64,000 nt of DNA from Candidatus Eremiobacter antarcticus (GCA_003244105.1 QHBK01000017.1:114849-178848); one strand, 5' to 3'; positions 1-9,790 are shown, counted from the stretch's first letter. Numbers and translations are program-made. Notes: a model not told the origin generated them from the sequence alone.

Positions 1-371
1 AGCGGCTTGCGCGACGTGCGCACGGTTTGTATCTCACCGCTCGCCGCGTCCAGCGTCACGACCGCGTAGATGCCCGGACTGATGGCATATGCGGGTGCGG
101 CGCCACTGCCATAATCCGTGATCGCCGCTCCGGAAGCGAGTTTGAGCGCATCGCCCGTTGCGAACACGATGAAGCCGCTCTCAAGGTCCACGATCTGTCC
201 GCTCAGCAGCAAAGGCAAGGGCGTCGGCGATGGAGCGGCTCGATCAGGTGGGGCGGTCTGCACCGCTTGAGGCACGGCCGGCGCGGCGCCCGCCATGCTA
301 TGGGAGATGAAACCCGGCTGGAGCGCAGCCGCAAACGCAATGGCGGCAAAAATCATGCTCCATCGTCTCAT
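1..371 (-). CDS. Secreted protein of unknown function, 3' part outside window
   Basis: Reading leftward from the ATG at 371-369, this frame stays open to the window edge (123 codons), so the gene is truncated by the window, not broken. The first ~30 residues form a signal peptide (MRRW start, alanine-rich core, cleavage likely near AGAAPA), followed by a Pro/Ala-rich linker and a beta-rich stretch. The ATG overlaps the TGA of the upstream LptD-like gene as ATGA, so the two are translationally coupled and this product probably acts in the periplasm or outer membrane. I recognise no family. Confidence 0.6.
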   Translation of the reverse strand, partial: MRRWSMIFAAIAFAAALQPGFISHSMAGAAPAVPQAVQTAPPDRAAPSPTPLPLLLSGQIVDLESGFIVFATGDALKLASGAAITDYGSGAAPAYAISPGIYAVVTLDAASGEIQTVRTSRKP

Positions 372-2110
372 TGCTCCGACACCTGAATCGAAAAAGCCGG
401 CGACCAGCGTTGACCGGCCCAATCGAAATAATACGCTCGGCCGATGTCGACGAATAGGGTCTTGCCCAGCCTCGTGCGGATGTCGGCTGCGGCTTGATAG
501 CGCGGTGGGCCTGCGACGAACGGCTGCTGGATCGGACGATAGTTGTTTCGCTGTGCGCTGACCGTGAACTGAAAAGCGGGCGACGGCGCCACAGCAGCTG
601 TCAACACGAGCGCCTGATTTGAGACGTGCGGAAACGCCGTGAGGGTGCCTGCAAGCAACGGCAGTCCGTTGGGCGACGCAGGCTGGGGTACGAGCCCCGT
701 CGAGCTGTTGGGTGATGCGAGCGTCTCATCGACGCGCCGGGTGATGACCGATTGAAAAACCCAGGAGGCCGTCAGCGCGAATTTGGACGAGAACCGCTTG
801 CTCTCGCTCACCGTCACCGTCTGGAAGTCCATGCTGTTCGGATAGCTCAGCCAAACATGTTGCCCTTGGTAGATCCCGTTGAGTCCAGTGCCCCAGGGCG
901 CGCGATATACAGGCGTCGAGACGATCGCGCCGACATAGAGCGACTCGACATCGCGCTTGGCGCTGCCGCCGACGCCGAAAACATCGCGCGTGTGGCCGGC
1001 GCCGGAAAGCAGACGAAACGTCAAGCCTGAGCGGCCGGCGCGCTGATCGTATCCTGACCACGCGACGCCTTCGGTGGTCGGATGATTCTGTGTGTAGCTG
1101 TGGCTCGGATCGCCGTAATATCCGAGATCGTTTGGTGCGAGCAGGTTGCCGTATGCTTGCGACACCTCGGCGGTCACCGACGAGTTGCGCAGCGCACGCG
1201 TGAGGCGCAGGTCCGCAAAGCCGTTGGACGAGAGCGGTTGGATCAGCCCGTACTGATACGTGAAGAGCTGCGCATCAAAAACGAGGGCGCTGCTCGTTCC
1301 CGTGGGCAGATACGTCAGCCAGCTCCACTGCTTGGCGGGCTGCGTGATGGGATTGACGCTGAAAACGGCGTAGCCGGCTTGTCCGAAGACGGAATGATGC
1401 TCGAACGAGAAGTATGTCTTGCGCTGCTGGTCGTAACGGAAATGAGCGGTGTCGAGCGACGTGGACGAGCCGGCGATGCCATAGGGAATGTCATAGGTAG
1501 CGCCCGCCAGTGAATTGACGCCGAAGTTCTGGTTGTGCGAGAAGTTTCGCACGTAGCGCGGCAGCGCAGGCGTTTGGATGCCGCCGTTGAGAAACACGAA
1601 CGACGCGGCATCGAACCGGACATAGTTCTCAGGGTCGATCACGGCCTCTTTGGCGACGATGAATGGTCTGGCGTCGCCGAGATCCGTCAAGAAGAAAGCG
1701 TCACCCGGCATCTCGCGTCCCTTTTCGGGATGGCCGTAGTCGTCGTTGAGAAATGTCCAACGATCCGGAGTGGGGCTGAGCGGGACGAAGTACGCGCGCC
1801 GAAACGCCAAGAAATCGGCAAACGCCGCCCCCCCATAGCTCGCTCCCGGGGCATTCAGCCGCACGTGGCCGGCCACGACGATGCGCCGCAAACTGAGGTC
1901 GATAGAACACGCGTCGCCCCTGACCGTGACGCCGTTCGAGAGCGCGGCCACCACGTCGCCGCGAGCTTGGATGGTGGCCGAGTCGCTGAAGTAGTTGACG
2001 CGTTGCGCTCGCAGATCGATGGTGACGGAAGAATGTTGCGGCGCTTGCTCAGCCCGCGCGCATAAGGCTGAGGCGAGTGCGAGTGCAATCCCAGCGATCG
2101 CAGTTTTCAA
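368..2110 (-). CDS. LptD/OstA-like outer-membrane assembly protein
   Basis: Likely envelope-assembly protein: an N-terminal periplasmic OstA/LptA-like beta domain (about residues 25-120, VTIDLRAQRVNYFSDSATIQ type repeats, with RGDVVAAL and AGHVRL strands) followed by a long beta-strand-rich barrel region to the C-terminus, as in LptD, which inserts lipopolysaccharide in the outer leaflet. At ~580 aa it is shorter than E. coli LptD (~780). The TTG at 2110 is preferred because it gives a clean signal peptide (M-K-T-A-I-A..., cleaved after CARA); the longer ATG at 2254 would run 127 bases into the upstream gene. No good ribosome site is visible, so coupling to the preceding stop (2128) is likely. 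It sits in an operon with O-antigen-type genes, which supports a surface glycolipid role. Confidence 0.7.
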   Translation of the reverse strand: MKTAIAGIALALASALCARAEQAPQHSSVTIDLRAQRVNYFSDSATIQARGDVVAALSNGVTVRGDACSIDLSLRRIVVAGHVRLNAPGASYGGAAFADFLAFRRAYFVPLSPTPDRWTFLNDDYGHPEKGREMPGDAFFLTDLGDARPFIVAKEAVIDPENYVRFDAASFVFLNGGIQTPALPRYVRNFSHNQNFGVNSLAGATYDIPYGIAGSSTSLDTAHFRYDQQRKTYFSFEHHSVFGQAGYAVFSVNPITQPAKQWSWLTYLPTGTSSALVFDAQLFTYQYGLIQPLSSNGFADLRLTRALRNSSVTAEVSQAYGNLLAPNDLGYYGDPSHSYTQNHPTTEGVAWSGYDQRAGRSGLTFRLLSGAGHTRDVFGVGGSAKRDVESLYVGAIVSTPVYRAPWGTGLNGIYQGQHVWLSYPNSMDFQTVTVSESKRFSSKFALTASWVFQSVITRRVDETLASPNSSTGLVPQPASPNGLPLLAGTLTAFPHVSNQALVLTAAVAPSPAFQFTVSAQRNNYRPIQQPFVAGPPRYQAAADIRTRLGKTLFVDIGRAYYFDWAGQRWSPAFSIQVSEQ

Positions 2111-2127
2111 GCGGCGGGCGAAGCCGT

Positions 2128-3525
2128 TTACGATGGGCTGCCCAGGCTTTCCGCGACCGGAATGGAGCGCGTCAGATCCGTTCGGCCATCGGGGGAAGCT
2201 TGTTTGACCTCGAAGAGCGGCGACGCGGTGGCCGCGCCCAGCAAAAGCCAGCACAGCGCCGCCACTTTCGGGAAGAAAAAGAGATCGTCAACGAGTTGGT
2301 GCGCGAGCAAGCTTGCGATGGCGAGAAAAGCGGCCAAGCTCAGCGCCGATGTCTTGCTCAGCGCAAACGTCTGTCTCAAAGCCACCACGGCGAAGGCGGA
2401 AAGTGCAGCCAGGCCGACGATGCCCTGTTCCGCGAGGGTCTGCAGCCACAGGCTGCTCGCCTGCGTCTGTACGCCGTGCAATCCCACTGTCGGCAGAAGC
2501 AGCTCGTAATTTCCAGCCCCGACGCCCGTGAGCGGATCGCGTTTGAACAAGGCGATCGCGGCCCGCCACAGCTCGCCGCGCGTGCCGACGCCGCCAGGCT
2601 GCTGGAGACTGGCGAACAAGAGCCGCCGTTCCAGACCGGTCAAGCCGGCATGCGCCCAGTAAAAGAACCACAGCCCCGCGACGATGCAGCCGAACGCGAC
2701 ACCGATGATCATCGGCAGCGCCGCAGTGCGGGCGCGCGCGCGGTCCAACCTCCACAAGAAGGCGTAGCTCAAGGCGGTCACAAGCGCACCCGTCCGCGAC
2801 AGCGTGAGGACGAAAGCCGACGCGGATACGCCTGTGGCCCAAGCGCGCGCAGGTGTCAAGAAACCCGGCAACACCGGGGCGACCCACAACACCGGCAGTG
2901 CCGCTTCCAAGAACCCTGCCAATTGGTTGGGCCCTTCCAACTGGCCGGCGACTCGCGGCAAGGGATGATCGTTCAACCAGATGCCCGACGGCGCTCCTCC
3001 CAAGACGGCCTGCGAAACCGCAAAGATGCAGACGATCAGCGACGACGCGACCACTCCGTAGATGAAGGCGTGTTGGGCGCGCGCTGTCCGCTCCACGAGC
3101 GTGGCGGCGCACCAGAACAGCACAAGGTACTCAGCCTGCTTGAAGAACTCGCGCGCGACGTGCACGGGATAGGGCGCATGCACCACCGACAGCGCAACGG
3201 TCAGCATGATCGCCGCGCCGGCAAGCAAGACACAGCGAGCCGGCCGAGAGCGTGGGATCAGCGGAACTCCCGAGCAGAGAAGTCCAACAGCAGTTCCAAG
3301 CGCTAAGCATTTCTCGATGGTGATGGTGGTGCTGCCGACATCGCGATAAGCGGCGAAGGGCACGGCGAACGCAAGAACACCCAAGAGCCAGGCCTTGCGA
3401 TGAAATGCGCAATAGGTGGACGCTGCCACGATCGCCGCAAACGCCAACGAGGACCATAGGTCGAGTGGCGTGCGATGGATCGTCTGATCGATAACGGGCG
3501 GAAACGGTGGGAATGCCGCGGTCAC
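2128..3525 (-). CDS. O-antigen ligase/polymerase family membrane protein (Wzy_C)
   Basis: Polytopic membrane protein of 465 aa with about 10-12 hydrophobic segments and the large periplasmic loop typical of the Wzy/WaaL family. Family marks: GPNQLAGFLE in the loop and the later TRGELWRAA...RDPLTGVGAGNYE segment that precedes the last helices. Such proteins polymerise or ligate undecaprenyl-linked glycans on the periplasmic face. The GTG start at 3525 overlaps the stop of the sugar transferase (GTGA); the longer frame up to 3792 is antisense-like, non-membrane sequence overlapping that gene and is rejected. Ligase versus polymerase cannot be decided by sequence alone. Confidence 0.8.
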   Translation of the reverse strand: MTAAFPPFPPVIDQTIHRTPLDLWSSLAFAAIVAASTYCAFHRKAWLLGVLAFAVPFAAYRDVGSTTITIEKCLALGTAVGLLCSGVPLIPRSRPARCVLLAGAAIMLTVALSVVHAPYPVHVAREFFKQAEYLVLFWCAATLVERTARAQHAFIYGVVASSLIVCIFAVSQAVLGGAPSGIWLNDHPLPRVAGQLEGPNQLAGFLEAALPVLWVAPVLPGFLTPARAWATGVSASAFVLTLSRTGALVTALSYAFLWRLDRARARTAALPMIIGVAFGCIVAGLWFFYWAHAGLTGLERRLLFASLQQPGGVGTRGELWRAAIALFKRDPLTGVGAGNYELLLPTVGLHGVQTQASSLWLQTLAEQGIVGLAALSAFAVVALRQTFALSKTSALSLAAFLAIASLLAHQLVDDLFFFPKVAALCWLLLGAATASPLFEVKQASPDGRTDLTRSIPVAESLGSPS

Positions 3526-4256
3526 CAGGCTCCTTCGCGGCGCAACACCGCCGGAATCGTCTCGCAACAAAGCCAGAGATCGATCAACGGCGACCAGTGA
3601 TTGACATACCAGATGTCCATCGCCATCCAACGCCTGAACGGCACGGCGGTGCGTCCGCTCACCTGCCACAGGCCCGTCAATCCGGGCCGAACGGTCAGCC
3701 GCTGATGATAGTGCGGCGCGTAGCCCTTCACCTCGTCGGGCAAAGCCGGTCGCGGCCCCACCAGCGACATCTCCCCGCGAAGGACGTTCCACAGCTGCGG
3801 AAGCTCGTCAAGGCTGCTTCGCCGCAAGAAGGCGCCGAGCGAATGGAGGCGCGGGTCGCGGGCGACTTTGAACGCCGGCCCGTCGATCTCGTTCAAGTGG
3901 GCGACATGCTCGTGCAACAGGTGCGCACCGTCCTGCATGGTGCGAAACTTATACAACCGGAACGGATGGCCGTCTTTGCCTACCCGCTCTTGTGAGAAAA
4001 ACGCCGGACCAGGAGAGGCAATCTTCACCAAGAGCGCGATCAGTGCCAACAGCGGCGCCATCAGCACCAAGAGCACCGCTGAGGCGAGTGCGTCGACGGA
4101 TCGCCTGTAAAGGATCCACGCCGGAGGAACCGTGCGCTGGGCGCGGCGCCAATATTCGCAGCGCTGCTCCAACGACAGCCGCTCGATGACGCGCACGTTC
4201 CCGCGCGCCGGCGCAGCAATGTGTTGCTGAACGGTCTTGTTCGCGATCGCCATCAC
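3522..4256 (-). CDS. Undecaprenyl-phosphate sugar phosphotransferase (bacterial sugar transferase)
   Basis: Initiating glycosyl-1-phosphate transferase that loads the first sugar on undecaprenyl phosphate at the cytoplasmic face. At 244 aa it has only the catalytic half of WcaJ/WbaP-type enzymes: one hydrophobic segment (about residues 55-75) followed by the family blocks KIASPGPAFFSQERVGKDG, YKFRTM, RRSSLDELPQLWNVLRGEMS, LVGPRP and RPGLTGLWQVSGR. Start is GTG at 4256 or the adjacent ATG at 4253; both overlap the stop of the phosphopentomutase gene. With the following polymerase/ligase it forms the core of an exopolysaccharide or O-antigen pathway. Confidence 0.88.
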   Translation of the reverse strand: MMAIANKTVQQHIAAPARGNVRVIERLSLEQRCEYWRRAQRTVPPAWILYRRSVDALASAVLLVLMAPLLALIALLVKIASPGPAFFSQERVGKDGHPFRLYKFRTMQDGAHLLHEHVAHLNEIDGPAFKVARDPRLHSLGAFLRRSSLDELPQLWNVLRGEMSLVGPRPALPDEVKGYAPHYHQRLTVRPGLTGLWQVSGRTAVPFRRWMAMDIWYVNHWSPLIDLWLCCETIPAVLRREGAW

Positions 4257-5413
4257 ACGGCCAGCTCTTGCGCGGGCGGCGGCACGCCAAAGCTCGCGAG
4301 CACTCTCATCCCAACTTGAGAAAACGAGTCGACAGTGCCGTGCCCAACGCCCTTTCGGCCCGGCGTATAGTCGAGCAGCGGAGCGAATTCTCTGGTGTGA
4401 TCCGTACCTGGCGCGGTCGGGTCGCAGCCGTGGTCCGCGGTGAGCAGCAGCCGGTCGTCCGGCCGCATTTCGTTTACAATGTCGGTCAATCGGTCGTCAA
4501 GCATTAGCAACGCTTTGGCAAAGCCGTCAGCGTCGCGTCGATGTCCGTACTTCGAATCGAAATCGTTCAAATTGGTAAAACAAAGGCCGCGTTGCCCGGC
4601 GCGCAGCCATTCGACCGTTTTGGCCAGTCCTTCAATATTGTCGGCCGTTCTGCTTCCCGACTCGATGCCCTGGCCGCAATAGATGTCTTCGATCTTGCCG
4701 ATCGCATGCGTCGGTATGCCTGCTGAAGCCAGACGCTCGAGCATGCTCGGCGAGGGCGGCGCCACGGCGTAATCGCGCCGGCCGGCGGTGCGTTGGTATG
4801 CGCCCGGCGTTCCGCTGAATGGCCGCGCGATCACCCGGTTGACGCGGTTTGGCGGCACCAGCACAGCGCGCGCCTTCTCGCACCACTTCCACAGGGTCTG
4901 CACGCTGACGACGTTCTCATGGGCGGCGACCTGGAAGACCGAGTCCGCCGACGTGTACACGATCGGATAGCCTGTGCGCGTGTGCTCCGGTCCTAGCCGC
5001 TCGATGATCTCCGTTCCAGACGCCACCACGTTGCCCAACACCGGCCGCCCGATGAGCGATTCGAAGCGCTCGATGATGGACGCCGGAAAGCCGTGCGGAT
5101 AGGTGGGAAAGGCATTGCGTATGTGGATGCCCATCATCTCCCAGTGGCCGGTCACGCTGTCCTTGCCGTTGCTCGACTCGCGCAAGCGCGCCCACGAAGC
5201 GAGGGGATCGAGCGCAGCTTCAACGCCTTGCATGCGCGTGATGCAACCTAAACCGAGCCGCTCCAAGTTCGGCAGTTGCAACCCGCCGGCAGACCGCGCG
5301 ACGTTGGCAAGCGTGTTGGCGCTGCTCTCATCGCCGTAGCGGCTGGCATCCTCACTTGCACCGGCGCCCCCACCGTCGATGACCAGTATGATGACGCGCG
5401 CTCTTTCTTCCAT
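4253..5413 (-). CDS. deoB: Phosphopentomutase
   Basis: Alkaline-phosphatase-superfamily mutase interconverting ribose/deoxyribose 1- and 5-phosphate in nucleoside salvage. Length 386 aa matches DeoB. Visible metal/active-site blocks: VIDGGGAGASED near residue 12, GKDSVTGHWEMMGI, YTSADSVFQVAAHE, GKIEDIYCGQGI, LNDFDSKYGHRRD and TADHGCDPTAPGTDHTRE. The GHWEM block and the long cap domain separate it from GpmI. The ATG at 5413 overlaps the preceding stop by one base (TAATG). Its place at the head of a polysaccharide operon is unusual; a link to sugar-phosphate supply is only inference. Confidence 0.92.
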   Translation of the reverse strand: MEERARVIILVIDGGGAGASEDASRYGDESSANTLANVARSAGGLQLPNLERLGLGCITRMQGVEAALDPLASWARLRESSNGKDSVTGHWEMMGIHIRNAFPTYPHGFPASIIERFESLIGRPVLGNVVASGTEIIERLGPEHTRTGYPIVYTSADSVFQVAAHENVVSVQTLWKWCEKARAVLVPPNRVNRVIARPFSGTPGAYQRTAGRRDYAVAPPSPSMLERLASAGIPTHAIGKIEDIYCGQGIESGSRTADNIEGLAKTVEWLRAGQRGLCFTNLNDFDSKYGHRRDADGFAKALLMLDDRLTDIVNEMRPDDRLLLTADHGCDPTAPGTDHTREFAPLLDYTPGRKGVGHGTVDSFSQVGMRVLASFGVPPPAQELAV

Positions 5414-6165
5414 TAGATCAACACTCGGATAGGAACGCTGCGTTGCACGGACGCCCCGTCGGTGCGGATCGCCGTGACGACCACGTTCACCGTCTGCCCG
5501 GGGATGAGCACGTGTGGGACCGTCACCGACAGCGCGAAAACGCCGGGCGCCGTCTTCGGCACGCTGACCACGTATGTGCCGATGCGAGCGGTCACCGAAG
5601 CCGCGTTGCTCGTGGTGATGACCTTGGCGCTGGCGACCTCGCCGCCTCGAACGGTGTCGGATGACAGCGCGATCGATTCAATGCGTATGGGGTCAGTATC
5701 GGACGCGTAGGCCACGCCCCGCGGCAGCCCATCGCTGCCGACTGAAGGCGACGCCGTTGGCTGGACGGATGAGCCTCCTTGATGACTCAGAAGCGCAGCT
5801 TTTTTCGGCGTTGCGATACGCGCTTCGCTTGCGGACGGTAAAGGTCGGGCGGAGACTGTTGTGATAGGCACGGCGCCCAAGCTGGGCTTCGCCGCAGGCG
5901 TGACCCGTTTTGATACGGCGACCGGTGGTTTGGGCTGCACGGTTTGCTTCGACGAAGCCCGGGGAGCGCTGACCCCTGCCGTTGCTGCGCCCGTGCTCGG
6001 CAACCGTAGGGGCAGCGCTGATACTGGAGGCGCGCTCGACGGCCTGGGGGCGACACGCGTCCTATGCACTACCGCCACATTCTTCCAAGACAAAAAAGCC
6101 AGCGTCAGAACAACCGCCAGACTGAAAACGATCGGGCCAATGCGCCCCAACGCTGAGTGTCTCAT
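5413..6165 (-). CDS. Membrane-anchored protein with Pro/Ala/Ser linker and Ig-like C-terminus
   Basis: No family recognised. Residues ~10-27 form one transmembrane segment with a short N-terminal tail, followed by ~130 residues of low-complexity Pro/Ser/Ala/Thr/Lys sequence and a ~85-residue beta-sandwich-like domain near the C-terminus (alternating hydrophobics ending ...VQRSVPIRVLI). This layout suits a periplasmic domain on a flexible tether. It is the first gene of the leftward operon, divergent from mfd across a 172-base gap that must hold both promoters; I could not call either promoter with confidence. Confidence 0.6.
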   Translation of the reverse strand: MRHSALGRIGPIVFSLAVVLTLAFLSWKNVAVVHRTRVAPRPSSAPPVSALPLRLPSTGAATAGVSAPRASSKQTVQPKPPVAVSKRVTPAAKPSLGAVPITTVSARPLPSASEARIATPKKAALLSHQGGSSVQPTASPSVGSDGLPRGVAYASDTDPIRIESIALSSDTVRGGEVASAKVITTSNAASVTARIGTYVVSVPKTAPGVFALSVTVPHVLIPGQTVNVVVTAIRTDGASVQRSVPIRVLI

Positions 6166-6337
6166 CGAACAGACAAGCCGCTACCTTTCCACGCACCGCT
6201 TTACCTCGTTCGAGGTCTCGCTGGAACGTCGCCCCCGAATATGCAGGGCAGATTTACAAGCCAAGTAAAAGAAGAGCGCTGGTTCATCTTCAGGCCGGGT
6301 CGCGCGCGATCCGGCCCTGCGTCGTTGGAGTCACACG

Positions 6338-9300
6338 TTGCTTTACGAGTTGGGTGCGGCCATCGCCGCGGGCATCGCATCGGGAGGCGAAGCGCTAAAG
6401 CCCGTGGCGCAGGCGCTCGGGGTGAAAGCATCCGTCGACATTGCTGAGGTCGCACAATCCGCCCGAGCGGCTGCTATCTCAGCGCTGTGGCGCAACCTCG
6501 GCGGTCAGTTCCTCACGTGGCACTCCACGATCGAGGCGGCCGATCGCTTCGCGAACGACGCCTCATTCTATCTGAGCGCAGCGGGGTCGCCCGTGCACGT
6601 TTTGCGCCCGCGCGACGACGGCTCGAGCGTCCTGGTCAATCCGACTGAGCGAAGCGAGCGCCTCAGCACGCTCCATCTGCTGCTCTCAGGCCGCCCCGGA
6701 GTGTATTGCCTGCCGCACGTCACCGTCCGTCAGGCCCTTCCTGATGTGAAGGGTGCTCGCAAGGCGGTGCGCCGTTATTCGGTGGGCAAAGACTACGGCT
6801 GGGATGATGTTCTAGGGGCGCTTGTCGATCTGGGGTACGAACGCGCCGAGGTCGTCAGCGCCGTCGGCGAGTTCGCAGTGCGCGGCGGCTTGATCGACGT
6901 CTTTCCGGCGACCGCGGAGTACCCGCTGCGCTTGGAATTCTTCGGCGACCGGCTGGAACAAATCCGGGCGTTCGCATTGACGACCCAGCGCTCCCTCGGC
7001 TCGCACGAAGCCATCGAGATCGGACCATGGACTGAGACCGGCGCCGCAGGCGCGGGTGCGCGTATCTGGGATTACGCCCCCGACGCGCCCGTCTTCATCG
7101 ACCACGCGGACATGATCGTCGCGGTCGACGAAGGCTTCGCCCGCGTTCGCGACGACACGACCGTTGCCTCGGCGGACGCCTCAGAAGCCGATCCAGACGA
7201 AATTGATGCGATCGAAACAGGCGAGGAGCCGGAGAATCGCGCCGAAGCAGAAGACTCGCCGGGTGGAGATCCTGGACGGGCTCACATCTTTGATCTGCCG
7301 GAGCTGAGCGCTGCGCTCGATGCCCGAGCCGTCGTCTCATTCGTCTCGAGCATCCACTCCGCGCGTCTGGCGCGCAAGGCCGACATCGCCGTGGCTTTGC
7401 CGTGCGAGCCCGCGCCCGCGTTCGAGCGCAGCATTGAGAAATTCATCGAGTACGTGCGTGAGAGGAGCGCGCGCGGCGCCACAGTCTGCGTCGCGTCCGT
7501 CGGCCACCGGCGCATCGCCGAAGTCCTCGAGGAGCACGACATCTCGCGCGCGCCCGTCGGGTCGCGGCTGCATCTTCCGTCGGAAGCCGGCGCGGTGCTG
7601 TGCGCCGATGGCCTCATCGACGCCGGGTTCGTCATCCCTGGCCTGCATCTGGTGGTGCTGGGCGACAACGAATTGTACGGCCATCCTGCTCGACGTCAAA
7701 AGCTCAAAGCGGCTAAAGAAGGCGTGCCGCTCAGCGAATCCGACCTCAAGCCGGGCGAGCACTTCGTCCATGCCCATCACGGCATCGGACAATACGTCGG
7801 CCTCGAGCATCTCACCATCAACGCCGTCGAGCGCGACTTCATGCAGCTCAGATACGCCGGTGAAGATCGCCTCTACGTGCCGATCGATCAGATGCACTTG
7901 GTGCGCAAGTACGTCGCCTCCGACGGCGCTGCCCCGCGGCTCTCGAAGATGGGAGGCAGCGACTGGGCTCGCACCAGGGGCCGCGTCGTCGAAGCTGTCG
8001 AGAAGATCGCCGAAGGACTCGTGCGCTTGTATGCCGCGCGCGAGCTTGCCGTCGGGCATCCGTTCTCCCCTGACACCCCCTGGCAGTCCGAACTGGAAGA
8101 GTCTTTCCTGTATGATGAGACGCCCGATCAGCACGAAGCCATCGCCGCCGTGAAGTCGGACATGGAGCGCCCCCGCCCGATGGACCGCCTCGTCTGCGGA
8201 GACGTCGGCTACGGCAAGACTGAAGTGGCCATTCGCGCGGCATTCAAGGCCATCATGGACCGCAAACAAGTCGCCCTGCTCGCGCCGACCACCGTGCTGG
8301 CCGCTCAGCATTTTCGGACGTTCAGCGAGCGCTTCGCAGCCTTTCCCGTGAAGATCGCGCTGCTCTCGCGATTCCGCTCCAAGGCCGAGCAGAAGGAAAC
8401 GCTGCGCGATCTGCAAGCGGGCAGCGTCGATCTTGTGATCGGCACGCACCGGCTGCTGCAGAAAGATATCGGTTTCAAGCAGTTGGGGCTCGTCATCGTC
8501 GACGAGGAGCAGCGCTTCGGCGTCATTCACAAGGAACGGCTCAAGGAGATGCGCCAGTCGGTCGACGTCTTGACGTTGTCGGCCACGCCGATCCCCCGCA
8601 CGCTGCACATGGCTATGGCCGGCGTTCGCGAGATGTCGCTCATCGCTACTGCGCCCGTCAACCGCGTCGCCATCAAGACGATCGTGGCACCGAGCTCCGA
8701 TGGCCTGATCGCGTCGGCGCTCGCTCAGGAGCTCGAGCGCGGCGGCCAAGTCTACTTCGTGCACAACCGCATCGAGACGATCTACGGGGTCACCGCGGCG
8801 GTGCAACGCCTGGCGCCACGCGCCCGCATCGCCATCGGGCACGGCCAGATGAAAGAGCACGAGCTGGAAAGCGTGATGCTCGCATTCGTCAACGGTGAGA
8901 TCGACATCTTGGTCTCAACCACCATCATCGAGAACGGCCTGGACATCCCCAACGTCAACACGATCGTCGTCAACAATGCCGCGCATTTCGGCCTGGCACA
9001 GCTCTACCAGTTGCGAGGGCGAGTGGGCCGCAGCACCCATCAAGCGTACGCGTACTTCTTATATCAGCCGCATCGCGCGCTGACCGAAGTCGCGCGCAAC
9101 CGCCTCGAGGCCATCCGGGAATTTTCGCATTTGGGCTCCGGCCTGCAGCTGGCCATGCGCGATCTCGAGATCCGCGGCGCCGGCAACCTCTTGGGCAGGG
9201 AGCAGCACGGTTTTATCACGGCGGTCGGATTCGAGACGTACTGCAACATCTTGCAAGAGGCGGTCGCCGCACGCCGCGGTCAGACGCTGAAGCAGCCGGA

Positions 9301-9733
9301 AGCGCCGCCCGTGCTCGATCTGCATGTCAGCGCTTACTTCCCGAGCGAGTATATGAAGGGCGCGAATCAAAAGATCTCGTTCTATCAGCGCTTGGCCGCG
9401 GCGCAGTCGACCGATGAGGTTGATCGCATCGGCGAAGAACTGCGAGACCGCTTCGGACCGCTCCCCACTCAAGCACAATCGCTGTTGGATTTGACGAAAG
9501 TCCGAGTGATCGCAGCGCTGAAAGGAGTACAAAAAGTTTCGCTCGAAAGGCGGCGCCTGACCCTAGATATCGGGCCTAAGTTTTCATTGTCCGAACAGGC
9601 GCTTCCACACCTCACGTCGCTCACCAGTGGAAACTTCAGGTTCGTTCAGGACGGGATTGTCGCTGAGCTGCCGAGCAACGGCAGCGGCGCCGCCGGTCTC
9701 GCAGCTGTCAGCGAGCTCATCTCCGCCCTCTAG
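6338..9733 (+). CDS. mfd: Transcription-repair coupling factor Mfd
   Basis: Superfamily 2 DNA translocase that removes stalled RNA polymerase and recruits UvrA. 1131 aa, close to the E. coli length (1148). Order visible: UvrB-like N-terminal module (to ~residue 350), RNA-polymerase-interacting CarD-like domain (~470-540, HAHHGIGQYVGLEHL), helicase domain with Walker A GDVGYGKTE (~620) and Walker B DEEQ (~721), GRVGRS motif VI, and the C-terminal TRCF domain (~990-1090). Start is TTG at 6338 with GGAG nine bases upstream; no ATG or GTG fits better. An acidic insert near residues 285-310 (DASEADPDEIDAIETGEEPE) is local. First gene of the rightward run. Confidence 0.96.
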   Translation: MLYELGAAIAAGIASGGEALKPVAQALGVKASVDIAEVAQSARAAAISALWRNLGGQFLTWHSTIEAADRFANDASFYLSAAGSPVHVLRPRDDGSSVLVNPTERSERLSTLHLLLSGRPGVYCLPHVTVRQALPDVKGARKAVRRYSVGKDYGWDDVLGALVDLGYERAEVVSAVGEFAVRGGLIDVFPATAEYPLRLEFFGDRLEQIRAFALTTQRSLGSHEAIEIGPWTETGAAGAGARIWDYAPDAPVFIDHADMIVAVDEGFARVRDDTTVASADASEADPDEIDAIETGEEPENRAEAEDSPGGDPGRAHIFDLPELSAALDARAVVSFVSSIHSARLARKADIAVALPCEPAPAFERSIEKFIEYVRERSARGATVCVASVGHRRIAEVLEEHDISRAPVGSRLHLPSEAGAVLCADGLIDAGFVIPGLHLVVLGDNELYGHPARRQKLKAAKEGVPLSESDLKPGEHFVHAHHGIGQYVGLEHLTINAVERDFMQLRYAGEDRLYVPIDQMHLVRKYVASDGAAPRLSKMGGSDWARTRGRVVEAVEKIAEGLVRLYAARELAVGHPFSPDTPWQSELEESFLYDETPDQHEAIAAVKSDMERPRPMDRLVCGDVGYGKTEVAIRAAFKAIMDRKQVALLAPTTVLAAQHFRTFSERFAAFPVKIALLSRFRSKAEQKETLRDLQAGSVDLVIGTHRLLQKDIGFKQLGLVIVDEEQRFGVIHKERLKEMRQSVDVLTLSATPIPRTLHMAMAGVREMSLIATAPVNRVAIKTIVAPSSDGLIASALAQELERGGQVYFVHNRIETIYGVTAAVQRLAPRARIAIGHGQMKEHELESVMLAFVNGEIDILVSTTIIENGLDIPNVNTIVVNNAAHFGLAQLYQLRGRVGRSTHQAYAYFLYQPHRALTEVARNRLEAIREFSHLGSGLQLAMRDLEIRGAGNLLGREQHGFITAVGFETYCNILQEAVAARRGQTLKQPEAPPVLDLHVSAYFPSEYMKGANQKISFYQRLAAAQSTDEVDRIGEELRDRFGPLPTQAQSLLDLTKVRVIAALKGVQKVSLERRRLTLDIGPKFSLSEQALPHLTSLTSGNFRFVQDGIVAELPSNGSGAAGLAAVSELISAL

Positions 9734-9790
9734 ATGGCGGTGCTCAAATGGCCGCACCGAGATGGTCGAGCGTGATCGCAAGGAGAAAGA

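Noticed and set aside
2077..3306. 409-codon plus-strand frame opposite the O-antigen polymerase gene
   Set aside because: Arg/Gln/Glu-rich antisense translation; the minus-strand membrane protein has clear family motifs and couplings.
7337..8860. 507-codon minus-strand frame opposite mfd
   Set aside because: Shadow of mfd; no recognisable domain and no ribosome site.
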